Source: Paramicrobacterium fandaimingii
GTDB taxonomy: Bacteria > Actinomycetota > Actinomycetes > Actinomycetales > Microbacteriaceae
Direction: 5' to 3'
Length of the DNA: 64,000 nt
NCBI RefSeq assembly: GCF_011751745.2
Contig: NZ_CP061170.1
Span: 1,798,001-1,862,000 of the forward strand
Positions 1 through 8,807 of the stretch are shown here, piece after piece (positions within the stretch are counted from its first letter, which is position 1; every line of letters starts with the position of its first letter). Under the pieces are notes generated by a model, which saw only the letters and a program-made list of their open reading frames with translations, was not told the origin of the DNA and made no database searches. Position numbers and translations under genes: made by a program.

Positions 1-318
1 CTGACTGAGCCGGTTTCCGAGCCGTTCGCAGATAAGGACTGGATCACCGGAGGGACTCACCCCGGCATCCCGCGCGCGCTGGAGATGCGGGCTCGGAACC
101 TGAGCGCCGAGCTGCAGCTCGGCGTGTGCACGCGCCGGTCCTTCCGCCCCGGAGAATGTGCGGAGAACGACGTGGTCGCCCTGCGCAGCGCGTGCAAGAA
201 ACCCGTGAGTGCGTTCGCCCGTGTGCACACGCCTCAGCACGTGGAACCCGCAGATCTCGCCGTCAACCCGCGCGCGCTGCGCAGTCGCATTCGTCATGGT
301 CTCGTCAGTCCGCGTCAT
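1..318 (-). CDS. Partial protein-kinase-like protein (N-terminal lobe), runs off left edge
   Basis: An open minus-strand frame runs from ATG at 318 (alternative ATG at 297) through base 1 without a stop, giving 106 residues. G/C is strongly enriched at the positions expected for coding. The sequence resembles the N-lobe of a Ser/Thr protein kinase: beta-1/2 like GFHVLRRVHTGERTHGFLAR, a beta-3 strand HVVLRTF where kinases have V-A-x-K, an alpha-C like ARAHAELQLG, then SPHLQRARDAG and VLICERL, which match the usual H-P-H-x-V region and hinge. The beta-3 lysine appears to be Arg, so this could be a pseudokinase or a divergent kinase-like regulator. The C-lobe and any membrane segment are outside the window. 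It is divergent from the DUF4191 gene. Neither start has a clear ribosome site. Confidence 0.5.
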   Translation of the reverse strand, partial: MTRTDETMTNATAQRARVDGEICGFHVLRRVHTGERTHGFLARAAQGDHVVLRTFSGAEGPARAHAELQLGAQVPSPHLQRARDAGVSPSGDPVLICERLGNRLSQ

Positions 319-471
319 AAATCGAGTGTCGTGTTTTTCGCCGCGTCTGTGGCCCCTACCGCGTTTCACTGTGAGTAAACGATGCGTGATGATGCGCTGT
401 GGGCGAAAGATCGACGTTCTCTCGTCCCGCGGGGACAAAACGGGTCTTCCGTGTGTCGTATCCTTGATGTC

Positions 472-1179
472 ATGGCACGAGAGTCAAAACGCGCAAAATC
501 TTCGAAGGAACCTGGCCGCCTCAAGCAGATGTGGCAAGTCTTCCAGATGACGCGCCGCTACGATTCGATGGCGCAATGGTGGATGCTGCTTGGCCTGGTG
601 ATCGGCGTGGCTGCCGGAGTGCTGCTCGGGGTATTCCTCGCGGGCGGCAACGTCTTCATGATGATCATGTGGATTCTCTCCGGCCTGTTGGCGGGACTGC
701 TCTCGGCCATGATCATTCTTGGTCGGCGTGCAGAGAAAGCCGCATATAGCCAGATCAGCGGTCAGGCGGGCGCCGTTGGCGCCGTGTTCAAGAGTTCGCT
801 TCCCCGTGGCTGGGCTGGCAGCGAAATGCCCGTGAACGTGAACGGTCGAACGCAAGACGCCATTTACCGAGCGGTCGGGCGCGGCGGCGTTGCGCTTGTT
901 GCCGAAGGACCAGAATCACGCACCAAGCGCATGCTCGATGATGAGCGTCGCAAGGTGAAGCGTGTTCTTCCAAACGTTCCCATCTCGGTATTCCAGGTCG
1001 GTCCAGATGAGGGATCGATTCCGTTGTACAGGCTTTCGAAGTCGATGCGCAAGGTCAAGCGTGAGCTGACGAAGGCAGAGGTTCTCGCCGTGACGAATCG
1101 GCTGGGCTCTCTGAACAGCCAGCTGCCTATTCCAAAGGGCGTTGACCCGTACAAGGTGCGTCCGCAGCGCGCACGGTAG
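472..1179 (+). CDS. DUF4191 family integral membrane protein
   Basis: 235 residues from ATG 472. Further upstream in-frame codons exist, but the family begins with a short basic stretch (MARESKRAK...) as here. Basic residues are followed by KEPGRLKQMWQVFQMTRRYD, then two adjacent transmembrane helices (about residues 38-60 and 63-83) with a tight turn, then a soluble basic C-terminal part (about 100-235) rich in Arg/Lys. This is the actinobacterial DUF4191 family, usually found beside glnA and lipoate genes; its function is unknown. The next gene, RDD, is convergent with only 4 bases between stops. No terminator is visible between them. Confidence 0.85.
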   Translation: MARESKRAKSSKEPGRLKQMWQVFQMTRRYDSMAQWWMLLGLVIGVAAGVLLGVFLAGGNVFMMIMWILSGLLAGLLSAMIILGRRAEKAAYSQISGQAGAVGAVFKSSLPRGWAGSEMPVNVNGRTQDAIYRAVGRGGVALVAEGPESRTKRMLDDERRKVKRVLPNVPISVFQVGPDEGSIPLYRLSKSMRKVKRELTKAEVLAVTNRLGSLNSQLPIPKGVDPYKVRPQRAR

Positions 1180-1183
1180 GCGA

Positions 1184-1642
1184 TCAACCCCGAAGAAGCA
1201 CCGTTGCGGCGATCTTGTCGTGAAAGCCACGCTGGTCTGAGTCCCAGACAAGCATCGGAAGAACGAGGCAGAGAAGAATCGTTCGCACGATCGGCCGCCA
1301 GAATCCGATATACCCGCCGGAGAGCGGAGCCAGTCGCATGCCGCACAGTCGGTGGCCGATGCTCCCACCGATCGTCGGAATGAAGACGATGTGCAACAAC
1401 GCGAAAACGGCAGGAATCGTCGCGGGATGCTGCGCAACGGCGGTCAGGGACGGGAAAGCCACGGCCAGGCCAGAGACGATCACCGAGGCAATTGCCCAAT
1501 CGATGATCACGCCAAGCAGCCGCCGCCCGAAGCGGGCAATGCTGCCGTGACCCTCGCGAGGAAGACCGAGCCGTTCTCCGGGATATTCGCTCGGAGCAAG
1601 ATCTCCGAAAGTCTGACCGGGTATGTTGGAAGATGGCACCAA
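1184..1642 (-). CDS. RDD family membrane protein
   Basis: 152 residues. A hydrophilic N-terminus of about 35 residues is followed by the Arg-containing first helix typical of RDD proteins (IARFGRRLLGVIIDWAIAS, Arg and Asp conserved). Two further hydrophobic segments follow, including FIPTIGGSIGHRLCGMRL, the usual G-x-S-x-G-x-x-x-x-G-x-x motif, and then WRPIVRTILL. It ends in HDKIAATVLL, the conserved RDD C-terminus. RDD proteins are small polytopic membrane proteins, some linked to ion exchange; the substrate here is unknown. An RDD gene next to glnA is common in Actinobacteria. It is transcribed away from glnA, with a 132-bp gap holding both promoters. Confidence 0.85.
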   Translation of the reverse strand: MVPSSNIPGQTFGDLAPSEYPGERLGLPREGHGSIARFGRRLLGVIIDWAIASVIVSGLAVAFPSLTAVAQHPATIPAVFALLHIVFIPTIGGSIGHRLCGMRLAPLSGGYIGFWRPIVRTILLCLVLPMLVWDSDQRGFHDKIAATVLLRG

Positions 1643-1667
1643 GCCATTCTAGCTGTGCCGCACTAAC

Positions 1668-1683
1668 GAAACATCGTGGAAAC
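1668..1683 (+). promoter_or_regulatory. Candidate GlnR-type direct repeat upstream of glnA
   Basis: GAAAC occurs twice with six bases between (1668-1672 and 1679-1683), giving an 11-bp periodic GAAACAT repeat about 92-107 bases before the glnA start. This spacing matches the GAAAC half-sites of actinobacterial GlnR operators. The paired GTnAC half-sites of the full consensus are not obvious, so this is a weak call from spacing and position only. Confidence 0.3.
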
Positions 1684-1774
1684 ATGAGCGATATCGTCGA
1701 GAAATCGCCCAGCTCTATGGTGGTTTCGTTGCATCGTGCAGCTTGATCAGAGTCAGACATCTGGAGTGACCCAC

Positions 1775-3199
1775 ATGTTCAGTACCCCCTCGGAAGTTCT
1801 CGAATTCATCACGGATACCGACGTCAAGTTCGTCGACATCCGTTTCACGGACCTCCCGGGGGTGCAGCAGCACTTCAACATTCCGGCGTCCACTGTTGAC
1901 GAGGAATTCTTCACCGTGGGCCAACTGTTCGACGGCTCGTCGATTCGTGGTTTCGCAAGCATCCATGAATCTGACATGCAGCTCATCCCTGACGTCACCA
2001 CCGCGTATGTCGATCCGTTCCGTCGCGAGCGGACTCTCATTCTGATCTTTGACATCTACAATCCGCGCACCGGCGAGATCTATTCGAAAGACCCGCGTCA
2101 GGTCGCGAAGAAGGCAGAAAAGTACCTGACGTCAACGGGCATCGCAGACACGGCGTTCTTTGCCCCGGAGGCAGAGTTCTACATCTTCGACGACGTTCGC
2201 TACTCCGTGACCGAGAATTCAGCGTTCCACAGCGTCGATTCCAGCGAAGGCGCATGGAACTCCGGGCGCGAGGAAGTCGGCGGAAACCTGGCAAACAAGA
2301 CGCCATTCAAGGGCGGGTACTTTCCGGTCAGCCCCGTTGACCAGCATGCAGACCTGCGCGACGACATCTGCATTAAGCTCACAGACGTCGGTCTCGAGCT
2401 CGAACGAAGCCACCACGAGGTGGGGACAGCAGGCCAGGGCGAGATCAACTACCGCTTCGACACGATGGTGCACTCAGCAGACGACATTCTGAAGTTCAAG
2501 TACATCGTCAAGAACACCGCAACGCAGTGGGGCAAGACGGCGACGTTCATGCCGAAGCCGCTCTATGGCGACAACGGCTCGGGCATGCACACGCATCAGT
2601 CGCTCTGGAACGGCGGCACCCCGCTGTTCTATGACGAGAACGGGTATGGAGGGCTCTCGGATGTTGCTCGCTGGTACATCGGCGGCCTGCTCGCTCACGC
2701 CCCGGCCGTGCTGGCATTCACGAACCCGACTGTGAATTCCTACCACCGCCTCGTCCCCGGCTTCGAAGCGCCCGTGAACCTCGTGTATTCGGCGGGGAAC
2801 CGATCGGCATCCATTCGCATTCCCATTACGGGAACGAACGCCAAGGCGAAGCGAATTGAGTTTCGTGCTCCGGATGCGTCGGGCAACCCCTATCTTGCCT
2901 TTGCCGCTCAGCTCATGGCCGGGCTCGACGGCATCAAGAACCGCATTGAGCCGATGGAACCGATTGACAAAGACCTCTACGAACTGCCACCGGAAGAGGC
3001 GAAGGGCATCCCCCAGGTTCCGGCATCGCTCGGGGCTGCTCTCGAAGCTCTCGAAGCCGACCACGACTTCCTTCTCGAAGGTGGCGTGTTCACACGCGAG
3101 CTCATTGACACGTGGATCGACTACAAGCGAGAGTACGAGCTGAAGCCTCTTGCGCTGCGGCCGCACCCCTACGAGTTCGAGCTGTACTACGGCGTATAG
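1775..3199 (+). CDS. glnA: Glutamine synthetase type I, adenylylatable
   Basis: 474 residues, the usual type I length. It condenses ammonia and glutamate to glutamine using ATP, as a cytosolic dodecamer. The ATG at 1775 was chosen because GGAG lies 8 bases upstream and the N-terminus [12 protein letters not shown] matches the family; an in-frame ATG at 1736 would add 13 unlikely residues. Visible signatures are the beta-Grasp region ([15 protein letters not shown]), metal/ATP ligands in [10 protein letters not shown] and [17 protein letters not shown], and [12 protein letters not shown]. Near residue 400 is DLYELPPEE, the tyrosine adenylylation site, consistent with glnE lying directly downstream on the opposite strand. 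A hairpin at 3215-3249 terminates it. Confidence 0.97.
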   Translation: MFSTPSEVLEFITDTDVKFVDIRFTDLPGVQQHFNIPASTVDEEFFTVGQLFDGSSIRGFASIHESDMQLIPDVTTAYVDPFRRERTLILIFDIYNPRTGEIYSKDPRQVAKKAEKYLTSTGIADTAFFAPEAEFYIFDDVRYSVTENSAFHSVDSSEGAWNSGREEVGGNLANKTPFKGGYFPVSPVDQHADLRDDICIKLTDVGLELERSHHEVGTAGQGEINYRFDTMVHSADDILKFKYIVKNTATQWGKTATFMPKPLYGDNGSGMHTHQSLWNGGTPLFYDENGYGGLSDVARWYIGGLLAHAPAVLAFTNPTVNSYHRLVPGFEAPVNLVYSAGNRSASIRIPITGTNAKAKRIEFRAPDASGNPYLAFAAQLMAGLDGIKNRIEPMEPIDKDLYELPPEEAKGIPQVPASLGAALEALEADHDFLLEGGVFTRELIDTWIDYKREYELKPLALRPHPYEFELYYGV

Positions 3200-3214
3200 C
3201 GTCAGCACGCAGCA

Positions 3215-3249
3215 GAAGGGCCAGGCGACGCGATGTCGTCTGGCCCTTC
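3215..3249. terminator. Bidirectional hairpin between glnA and glnE
   Basis: A 10-bp perfect outer stem (GAAGGGCCAG with CTGGCCCTTC) continues into five more pairs including one G-U, around a 5-base loop. It sits between the convergent stops of glnA (3199) and glnE (3266), so it can terminate both. There is no clear T-run on either side. Confidence 0.75.
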
Positions 3250-3265
3250 CGCAGTGGTGTGACGA

Positions 3266-6200
3266 TCAGAACGCACGCGTGTGTGGAATATCTGGTCGGC
3301 CGTAAAAGGATTGCTCGAAAACTCGTCGCGCCCGGCGGGTGATGGCGAAGTAGTCTTCTTCAAGCGATGCGGCAGAGCCAGGCGGGTAATCGAGAATTCG
3401 AGCGATGCCCTCGAGCTGCCTGCGTTCGATCGGCAGAACGTCAGTTGTGCGGTTGAGCCACAGTGTCATTGCGGAACGAGCGCGAGACGAGAAAATCCAC
3501 GCCTCTCTCAGCTGGTCCGCGTCGTCTGCCTTGATGAGGTCGTGTTCTGCCGCGACACCGAGTGCGGCAAGAGTCGATGTCGTCTGCAATTCCGGGATGC
3601 TGTTCGCGTATTGCAGCTGGATAAGCTGAACGAACCATTCGACGTCACTGAGCGATCCCCTGCCGAGCTTCACATGACGTAGAGGATCAGCGCCGCGGGG
3701 CAACCGCTCGTTTTCTACGCGCGCTTTGATTCTCTTGACTTCGCGCACGTCGTGCTCGCTGATGTGAGCCGGGTATCGAATGGTGTCGGCAAGCGCGATG
3801 AACTCCGAGACGAGACCGTCATCGCCAGCAACGCCCCGTGCGCGAAGCAGGGCCTGTGCCTCCCACGTCAGAGACCAGCGACCGTAATAGCTGCGATACG
3901 ACTCGAGCGACCGAACGACGGGGCCGTTCTTGCCCTCGGGCCGGAGATCGACGTCGAGATCGAGAGGGAGCACAGGGTCATCGGTGAGCCTGGTGAGCTC
4001 AGACACGTATTTCTGGGCGACCGCTTGAGCCTTCTCTGTTTCGGCTGTGAGAGGCCGAAACACATAGACGACATCGGTATCGGAGCCGAAGCCCAGTTCC
4101 GCTCCCCCGAACCGACCCATGCCAATCACCGCGAATTCAAGGAGCTCGCCCCCGGGAACTGTCGATCTGATCTGTCGAAGCACGCCCTGCAGCGTCGCAT
4201 CCGTGACATCGGCGAGTGCGGGCCCAAGCTCAGTGACGCCGTCGATGTCGAGAACTGCTCCAAGGGCCAATCGAAGTATTTCGCGACGACGAACACGAAG
4301 AACGGCCTTCGTTGCGCGTTCGAGCGATTCGTGGCGGGAGAATATCGCCTGCATCTCGGCGCGCAGCGCAGCGAGCCCGACGGGCCGAAGCTCACGGTCT
4401 TTCTCAAGCCAGGCAGACGATTCGGGAAATGCCGCGAGGAGCTCCCCGACGTACCGTGAACTCGACAGCACGCGAGTGAGTCTCTCGGCCACCATCGACG
4501 AGTCACGCAGCATGCGTAAGAACCAGTGGGTGGACCCGAGTGCGTCACTCAATCGACGGAACGCCAGAAGGCCATAGTCCGGGTCGGTGCCCTCGGCAAA
4601 CCACCGGAGCATGACGGGCAGCAGATGTCGCTGGATCGTCGCTCGTCTCGACACGCCAGCGGTGAGCGCAGCGATATGTGCCAGGGCCCCCCTCGGATCG
4701 CGAAAGCCAATTGCCGTGAGTCGGGCCTTCGCCTGGTCTGTGCTGAGCGCCAGTTCGTCTTCGGGCAACGACGCGACCGCGCTGAGCAGGGGGCGATAGA
4801 AGAGACGTTCGTGGAGCTCGCGCACGTCGTGTTTTGTCTTCTCCCATGTGCGAACCAAGCCGGCGGCGCCACCTGGCCTTCGGGTGGCGCGAGCAAGAAC
4901 ACGGAGGCTCTCTTCATCACGCGGCATCAAGTGCGTACGCCGCAGCCGCACGAGCTGCAATCGGTGTTCGAGAACGCGTAGGTAGGTATACGCCTCGGCG
5001 AAGTCAGCGGACTCCTGTCGACCGATATAGCCGGCGTCTGACAGCGCCGTGAGCGCGGAGAGCGTTCCACGCTGGCGAACGCTCTCGTCCGTCTGCCCGT
5101 GCACGAGTTGCAGGAGCTGCACGGTGAATTCCACGTCGCGCAATCCACCAGGTCCGAGCTTTATCTGGCGTTGCACCTCATCTGACGGAATGTTCGCCGT
5201 CACTCGGCCGCGCATCGCCTGCACCGACTCGACGAAGTCTTCACGGTGCGCTGTCGCCCAGACAAGCGGTGACAGCGCATCAACATAGTCGTTTCCCAAG
5301 TCGATGTCGCCTGCCAGGGGTCGCGCTTTGAGCAGCGCCTGAAACTCCCAGCTCTTCGCCCAACGCTCGTAGTAGGTGACGTGTGATTCACGAGTGCGGA
5401 CGAGCGCACCGTCTTTACCTTCAGGGCGCAGATTCGGGTCGACTTCCCACAGGCCGGGTTCGCTGTCGGGCTCGTCGATGATCCTCTGAATCTGCATAGC
5501 GAGCCGCGTAGCCACGTCGACGGCTCGGCTCTGACTGAGATCTCCCTCGGCCTCAGCCACATAGATCACATCGACGTCACTGACATAGTTCAGTTCCCGT
5601 GCGCCGGCCTTCCCCATGCCGATCACCGCGAAACGCGTGCGCTCAACGTCGGCGCGAGGAAAAAGCGGGTTTCCGACGGGCGGATCGCACAGCCGCGTGC
5701 GTGCAATGGTGAGAGCTGCCTCGAGCGCCGCGGCGGCAGCGTCTGCGAGGTAGCTCGTCACGCTGTCGAGTACATCGGTGGGGTCATCTGCGGTGAGGTC
5801 GACGATGACGATTCGCGCAAGGATGCGTCGGTACCGCTCTCGGAGGAGGCAGGCAGCGGCGTCATCGGCCGATTCGGCGAAGCCATTTCTCACGCCGAGC
5901 GCAGCGAACAGGTCATCCCGCATCTCTGAGGCCGTCGGCATCGGAACGTCGGTGAGAGAGGTGACGTCGAGATGCTCAGGATGTCTCAGGAAGAACTCAG
6001 CGAGACCGCCTGACGCACCAACCAGCCGCACGAGGGCTTCGCGCTGGCCTCGCGCATCCCAGCATCCTTTGACCGAGCCTGGATGCGCACGTTCCACATC
6101 GATGAGGTGGTTCAGCGCAGCATCCGGATCGGCGGCAAATCTGAACTCGGGAGAGATCTCGTCTGCGGGGATGCCCAGGAGCTCGCTGAGCTCCGTCAGT

Positions 6201-6277
6201 GATTGTCGCGCCTCCGTGAGCCGTGAGAAGCCCACACGAGCAAGCCCGCTGAGCGCAGATTGATCACGTTGAGCCAT
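3266..6277 (-). CDS. glnE: Bifunctional glutamine synthetase adenylyltransferase / adenylyl-removing enzyme
   Basis: 1003 residues, normal for actinobacterial GlnE. It adds AMP to, and removes it from, the GlnA1 tyrosine in response to nitrogen status. Two nucleotidyltransferase domains are visible. The N-terminal one, around residue 220, has GMGKAGARELNYVSDVDVIYV, and the C-terminal one, around residue 690, has GMGRFGGAELGFGSDTDVVYVF. Each carries the D-x-D metal pair, and each is followed by helical GlnD-like linkers (RQIKLGPGGLRDVEFTVQLLQL and HVKLGRGSLSDVEWFVQ). ATG 6277 lies 6 bases after the glnA2 stop, so the two genes look cotranscribed with glnA2 first. Substrate GlnA1 is encoded convergently next door. 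Confidence 0.96.
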   Translation of the reverse strand: MAQRDQSALSGLARVGFSRLTEARQSLTELSELLGIPADEISPEFRFAADPDAALNHLIDVERAHPGSVKGCWDARGQREALVRLVGASGGLAEFFLRHPEHLDVTSLTDVPMPTASEMRDDLFAALGVRNGFAESADDAAACLLRERYRRILARIVIVDLTADDPTDVLDSVTSYLADAAAAALEAALTIARTRLCDPPVGNPLFPRADVERTRFAVIGMGKAGARELNYVSDVDVIYVAEAEGDLSQSRAVDVATRLAMQIQRIIDEPDSEPGLWEVDPNLRPEGKDGALVRTRESHVTYYERWAKSWEFQALLKARPLAGDIDLGNDYVDALSPLVWATAHREDFVESVQAMRGRVTANIPSDEVQRQIKLGPGGLRDVEFTVQLLQLVHGQTDESVRQRGTLSALTALSDAGYIGRQESADFAEAYTYLRVLEHRLQLVRLRRTHLMPRDEESLRVLARATRRPGGAAGLVRTWEKTKHDVRELHERLFYRPLLSAVASLPEDELALSTDQAKARLTAIGFRDPRGALAHIAALTAGVSRRATIQRHLLPVMLRWFAEGTDPDYGLLAFRRLSDALGSTHWFLRMLRDSSMVAERLTRVLSSSRYVGELLAAFPESSAWLEKDRELRPVGLAALRAEMQAIFSRHESLERATKAVLRVRRREILRLALGAVLDIDGVTELGPALADVTDATLQGVLRQIRSTVPGGELLEFAVIGMGRFGGAELGFGSDTDVVYVFRPLTAETEKAQAVAQKYVSELTRLTDDPVLPLDLDVDLRPEGKNGPVVRSLESYRSYYGRWSLTWEAQALLRARGVAGDDGLVSEFIALADTIRYPAHISEHDVREVKRIKARVENERLPRGADPLRHVKLGRGSLSDVEWFVQLIQLQYANSIPELQTTSTLAALGVAAEHDLIKADDADQLREAWIFSSRARSAMTLWLNRTTDVLPIERRQLEGIARILDYPPGSAASLEEDYFAITRRARRVFEQSFYGRPDIPHTRAF

Positions 6278-6283
6278 GGAGGC

Positions 6284-7621
6284 TCACAGGGCTGTCAGAT
6301 TCGTGCGCAGCTCATAGGGAGTGACCTGAGCGCGATAGTCGTACCACTCCTGCCGCTTATTGAGCATGAAATAGTCGTAGACCTGCGAACCGAGAGTTTC
6401 GGCGACGAGTTCAGACTGCTCCATGTATTGCACGGCGTGATCGAGGTTTGACGGCAGCGGCTCATAACCCAGAGCCCTGCGCTCGGCGTCAGACAGACTC
6501 CAGACGTTATTCTCCGCCTCGGGTGGGAGCTCGTAGCCCTCCTCGATTCCCTTCAGCCCTGCGGCGAGCATGAGGGAGAATGCAAGGTACGGATTGCACG
6601 CCGAGTCGATTCCGCGATATTCGACGCGAGAGCTCTGCCCCTTGTGCGGCTTGTACATCGGCACCCGGATGAGAGCAGAGCGATTGTTATGTCCCCATGT
6701 GACAAAGCTCGGTGCCTCGTCGCCGCCCCAGATTCGCTTGTACGAATTCACAAATTGGTTGGTGACGGCGGTGATCTCTTGAGCGTGCGTCAGCAGGCCG
6801 GCGATGAACTGACGGCCGACCTTCGACAGCTGGTACTGGGCGCCAGCTTCGTAGAACGCGTTGGTATCGCCCTCGAAGAGTGACATATGCGTGTGCATTC
6901 CCGAACCGGGTTGCCCTGACATCGGCTTCGGCATGAACGTGGCGTGCACGCCCTGCTCGATGGCGACCTCTTTGACGACCGTGCGGAACGTCATGATGTT
7001 GTCGGCCGTCGTCAGCGCATCTGCATACCTCAGGTCGATCTCGTTCTGCCCAGGGCCGCCTTCGTGATGGCTGTACTCGACAGAGATGCCGATGTCTTCA
7101 AGCATCGTGACGGCCCGGCGCCGGAAGTCGTGTGCGGTTCCTCCCGGAACGTTGTCGAAGTACCCCGCGTCGTCGACGGGCACGGGGCCGCCGTCGACGA
7201 TCGCCGTCGACTTCATGAGGTAGAACTCCACCTCTGGGTGCGTGTAGAACGTGAAGCCGAGGTCTTTTGCCTTTTCGAGGGTGCGCTTCAGCACATGTCG
7301 AGGATCCGCGGCAGCTGGCTGCCCGTCGGGCGTCGTGAGATCGCAGAACATGCGGGCTGTCGGATCAATCTCACCTCTCCACGGCAGCACTTGGAACGTG
7401 CCGGGGTCGGGCAGCGAGAGCAGATCAGACTCATAGCTCCGCGTGAAGCCCTCAATCGCCGAGCCGTCAAAGCCGAGGCCCTCGGCGAATGCCCCCTCCA
7501 CTTCGGCGGGAGCGATGGCGACGGACTTGAGGGTTCCGACGACGTCGGTAAACCAGAGCCGGACGAACTTGATTCCGCGCTCCTCGATCGTGCGAAGAAC
7601 GAAGTCCTGCTGCTTGTCCAT
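6284..7621 (-). CDS. glnA2: Second type I glutamine synthetase-family enzyme (GlnA2)
   Basis: 445 residues from ATG 7621, which follows AAAGGGGAG at good spacing; an in-frame ATG 30 bases upstream adds an atypical N-terminus. Glutamine synthetase signatures are present: [48 protein letters not shown] and [11 protein letters not shown]. It lacks the D-L-Y-x-L-P adenylylation loop seen in GlnA1; the corresponding region reads [19 protein letters not shown]. This fits the actinobacterial GlnA2 paralogue, usually 440-450 residues. Paralogues of this class may use glutamate with ammonia or other amines, and the substrate cannot be decided from sequence. It lies 6 bases before glnE in the same direction. 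Confidence 0.9.
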   Translation of the reverse strand: MDKQQDFVLRTIEERGIKFVRLWFTDVVGTLKSVAIAPAEVEGAFAEGLGFDGSAIEGFTRSYESDLLSLPDPGTFQVLPWRGEIDPTARMFCDLTTPDGQPAAADPRHVLKRTLEKAKDLGFTFYTHPEVEFYLMKSTAIVDGGPVPVDDAGYFDNVPGGTAHDFRRRAVTMLEDIGISVEYSHHEGGPGQNEIDLRYADALTTADNIMTFRTVVKEVAIEQGVHATFMPKPMSGQPGSGMHTHMSLFEGDTNAFYEAGAQYQLSKVGRQFIAGLLTHAQEITAVTNQFVNSYKRIWGGDEAPSFVTWGHNNRSALIRVPMYKPHKGQSSRVEYRGIDSACNPYLAFSLMLAAGLKGIEEGYELPPEAENNVWSLSDAERRALGYEPLPSNLDHAVQYMEQSELVAETLGSQVYDYFMLNKRQEWYDYRAQVTPYELRTNLTAL

Positions 7622-7701
7622 CCACTCCCCTTTCGACGGCCATGGCGGCACGTTCCCAGGCTAGTCGGTGAAGGGGTCTCCCGTGCACGAACGGAGTGCG
7701 T

Positions 7702-7887
7702 TCATCGCTCGGATTCTTCCTCTTCTTCCCACTTGCGACTGTTCTCGGCAAGTCGCTCGAGCGCGTGCGATGCTTCGTCCGGCGTGTCAAACGGACCAAC
7801 CCTGTCAACCGAGGGCGAGACGTACCCGTGCTCCACCTCGCCGGACTTGAGGTTGTACCAATACTTCTTCGACGGGTCGTCAATCAT
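7702..7887 (-). CDS. Small SPOR-like conserved protein
   Basis: 61 residues from ATG 7887, preceded by AAGGGAG at about 5 bases. An in-frame ATG at 7929 would overlap the map start and lacks a site. The pattern is [18 protein letters not shown] then [33 protein letters not shown]. The aromatic YWYN with a G-E-V-E turn and the G-P-F-x-T-x-x-E-A helix are typical of short actinobacterial proteins annotated as SPOR domain-containing. No signal peptide or membrane anchor is seen, and the C-terminus is very acidic. It precedes glnA2 by 80 bases on the same strand and is divergent from map. The function is unknown; such genes often sit at this glnA2/map junction. Confidence 0.8.
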   Translation of the reverse strand: MIDDPSKKYWYNLKSGEVEHGYVSPSVDRVGPFDTPDEASHALERLAENSRKWEEEEESER

Positions 7888-7921
7888 TGATGCTCCCTTG
7901 CGCTCACTTAGAATCGAGTGT

Positions 7922-8788
7922 ATGCCCAAGGATTCCCACGGTCATCTCATTCCCGGTCGCGTCGGCCCGCTCCGCACGGTTCCGATCTCGATACCTCGTC
8001 CCGAGTATGTCGGGAAGAGGTCTCCGGCGGCTCCTTCCGGCAATGACACCTACACAGACGAGCAGATTCAGCGGATTCGCACGTCGAGCACGATCGCCGC
8101 TCAAGCGATAGCGAGAGTCGGAGAGCGCATTATTCCTGGTGTGACGACCGACGAGTTGGATCGCATCGGACACGAATTTCTCATCGAGCACGATGCTTAC
8201 CCGTCGACCCTCGGCTATCGCGGGTACCCGAAGTCTCTGTGCAGCTCGCTCAACGAGGTGATTTGCCATGGGATCCCTGACGACACGGTTCTCGAGTCCG
8301 GCGACATCATCAACATCGACATCACCGCATTTCACCAGGGAATGCACGGCGATACGAATCGCACGTTCATTGTCGGAGATGCGCCGCAGGAGGCTCGAGA
8401 CCTCGTCGAGCGAACGGAAGAGGCTCTGCGTCGTGGAATCAAGGCTGTCGCCCCCGGTCGCGAGGTGAATGTCATCGGCCGTGCCATCGAGTCGTATGCG
8501 AAACGCTACGGGTACGGGGTTGTGCGCGACTTCACCGGACACGGCGTCGGCGAGGCCTTCCACTCGGGTCTGATCATTCCCCACTACGATTCGGCGCCCG
8601 AGCACAGCACGATCATGCAGCCCGGAATGGTTTTCACAATTGAGCCGATGCTGACCCTCGGGGATGTCGCCTGGGATCTTTGGGCGGATGACTGGACAGT
8701 GACGACGAAGGATAAGTCGCTGACAGCCCAGTTTGAGCACACGCTCGTTGTGACCGAACGCGGTGCCGAGGTGCTCACACTCCCCTGA
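7922..8788 (+). CDS. map: Methionine aminopeptidase, type I with N-terminal extension
   Basis: 288 residues. It removes the initiator Met from nascent proteins in the cytosol. ATG 7922 is taken as the start because [21 protein letters not shown] is the family N-terminus, with an SH3-ligand-like linker of about 45 residues as in actinobacterial MetAP-Ic. The frame stays open far upstream across glnA2, but that is antisense. Metal ligands are visible: Asp in [19 protein letters not shown] (two Asp), His in [11 protein letters not shown], Glu in [10 protein letters not shown], and the final Glu in [12 protein letters not shown]. ppgK follows after 19 bases, probably as an operon. Confidence 0.95.
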   Translation: MPKDSHGHLIPGRVGPLRTVPISIPRPEYVGKRSPAAPSGNDTYTDEQIQRIRTSSTIAAQAIARVGERIIPGVTTDELDRIGHEFLIEHDAYPSTLGYRGYPKSLCSSLNEVICHGIPDDTVLESGDIINIDITAFHQGMHGDTNRTFIVGDAPQEARDLVERTEEALRRGIKAVAPGREVNVIGRAIESYAKRYGYGVVRDFTGHGVGEAFHSGLIIPHYDSAPEHSTIMQPGMVFTIEPMLTLGDVAWDLWADDWTVTTKDKSLTAQFEHTLVVTERGAEVLTLP

Positions 8789-8807
8789 GGAGCGGTAATC
8801 TGGTGGC

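Noticed and set aside
85..378. Plus-strand 97-aa frame near the left edge
   Set aside because: Arg/Cys-rich and unlike any family; it is the complement of the kinase-like minus frame, which reads far better.
6944..8788. 614-aa plus-strand frame ending with map
   Set aside because: Only the last 288 residues are MetAP; the rest is antisense to glnA2 and the SPOR-like gene.
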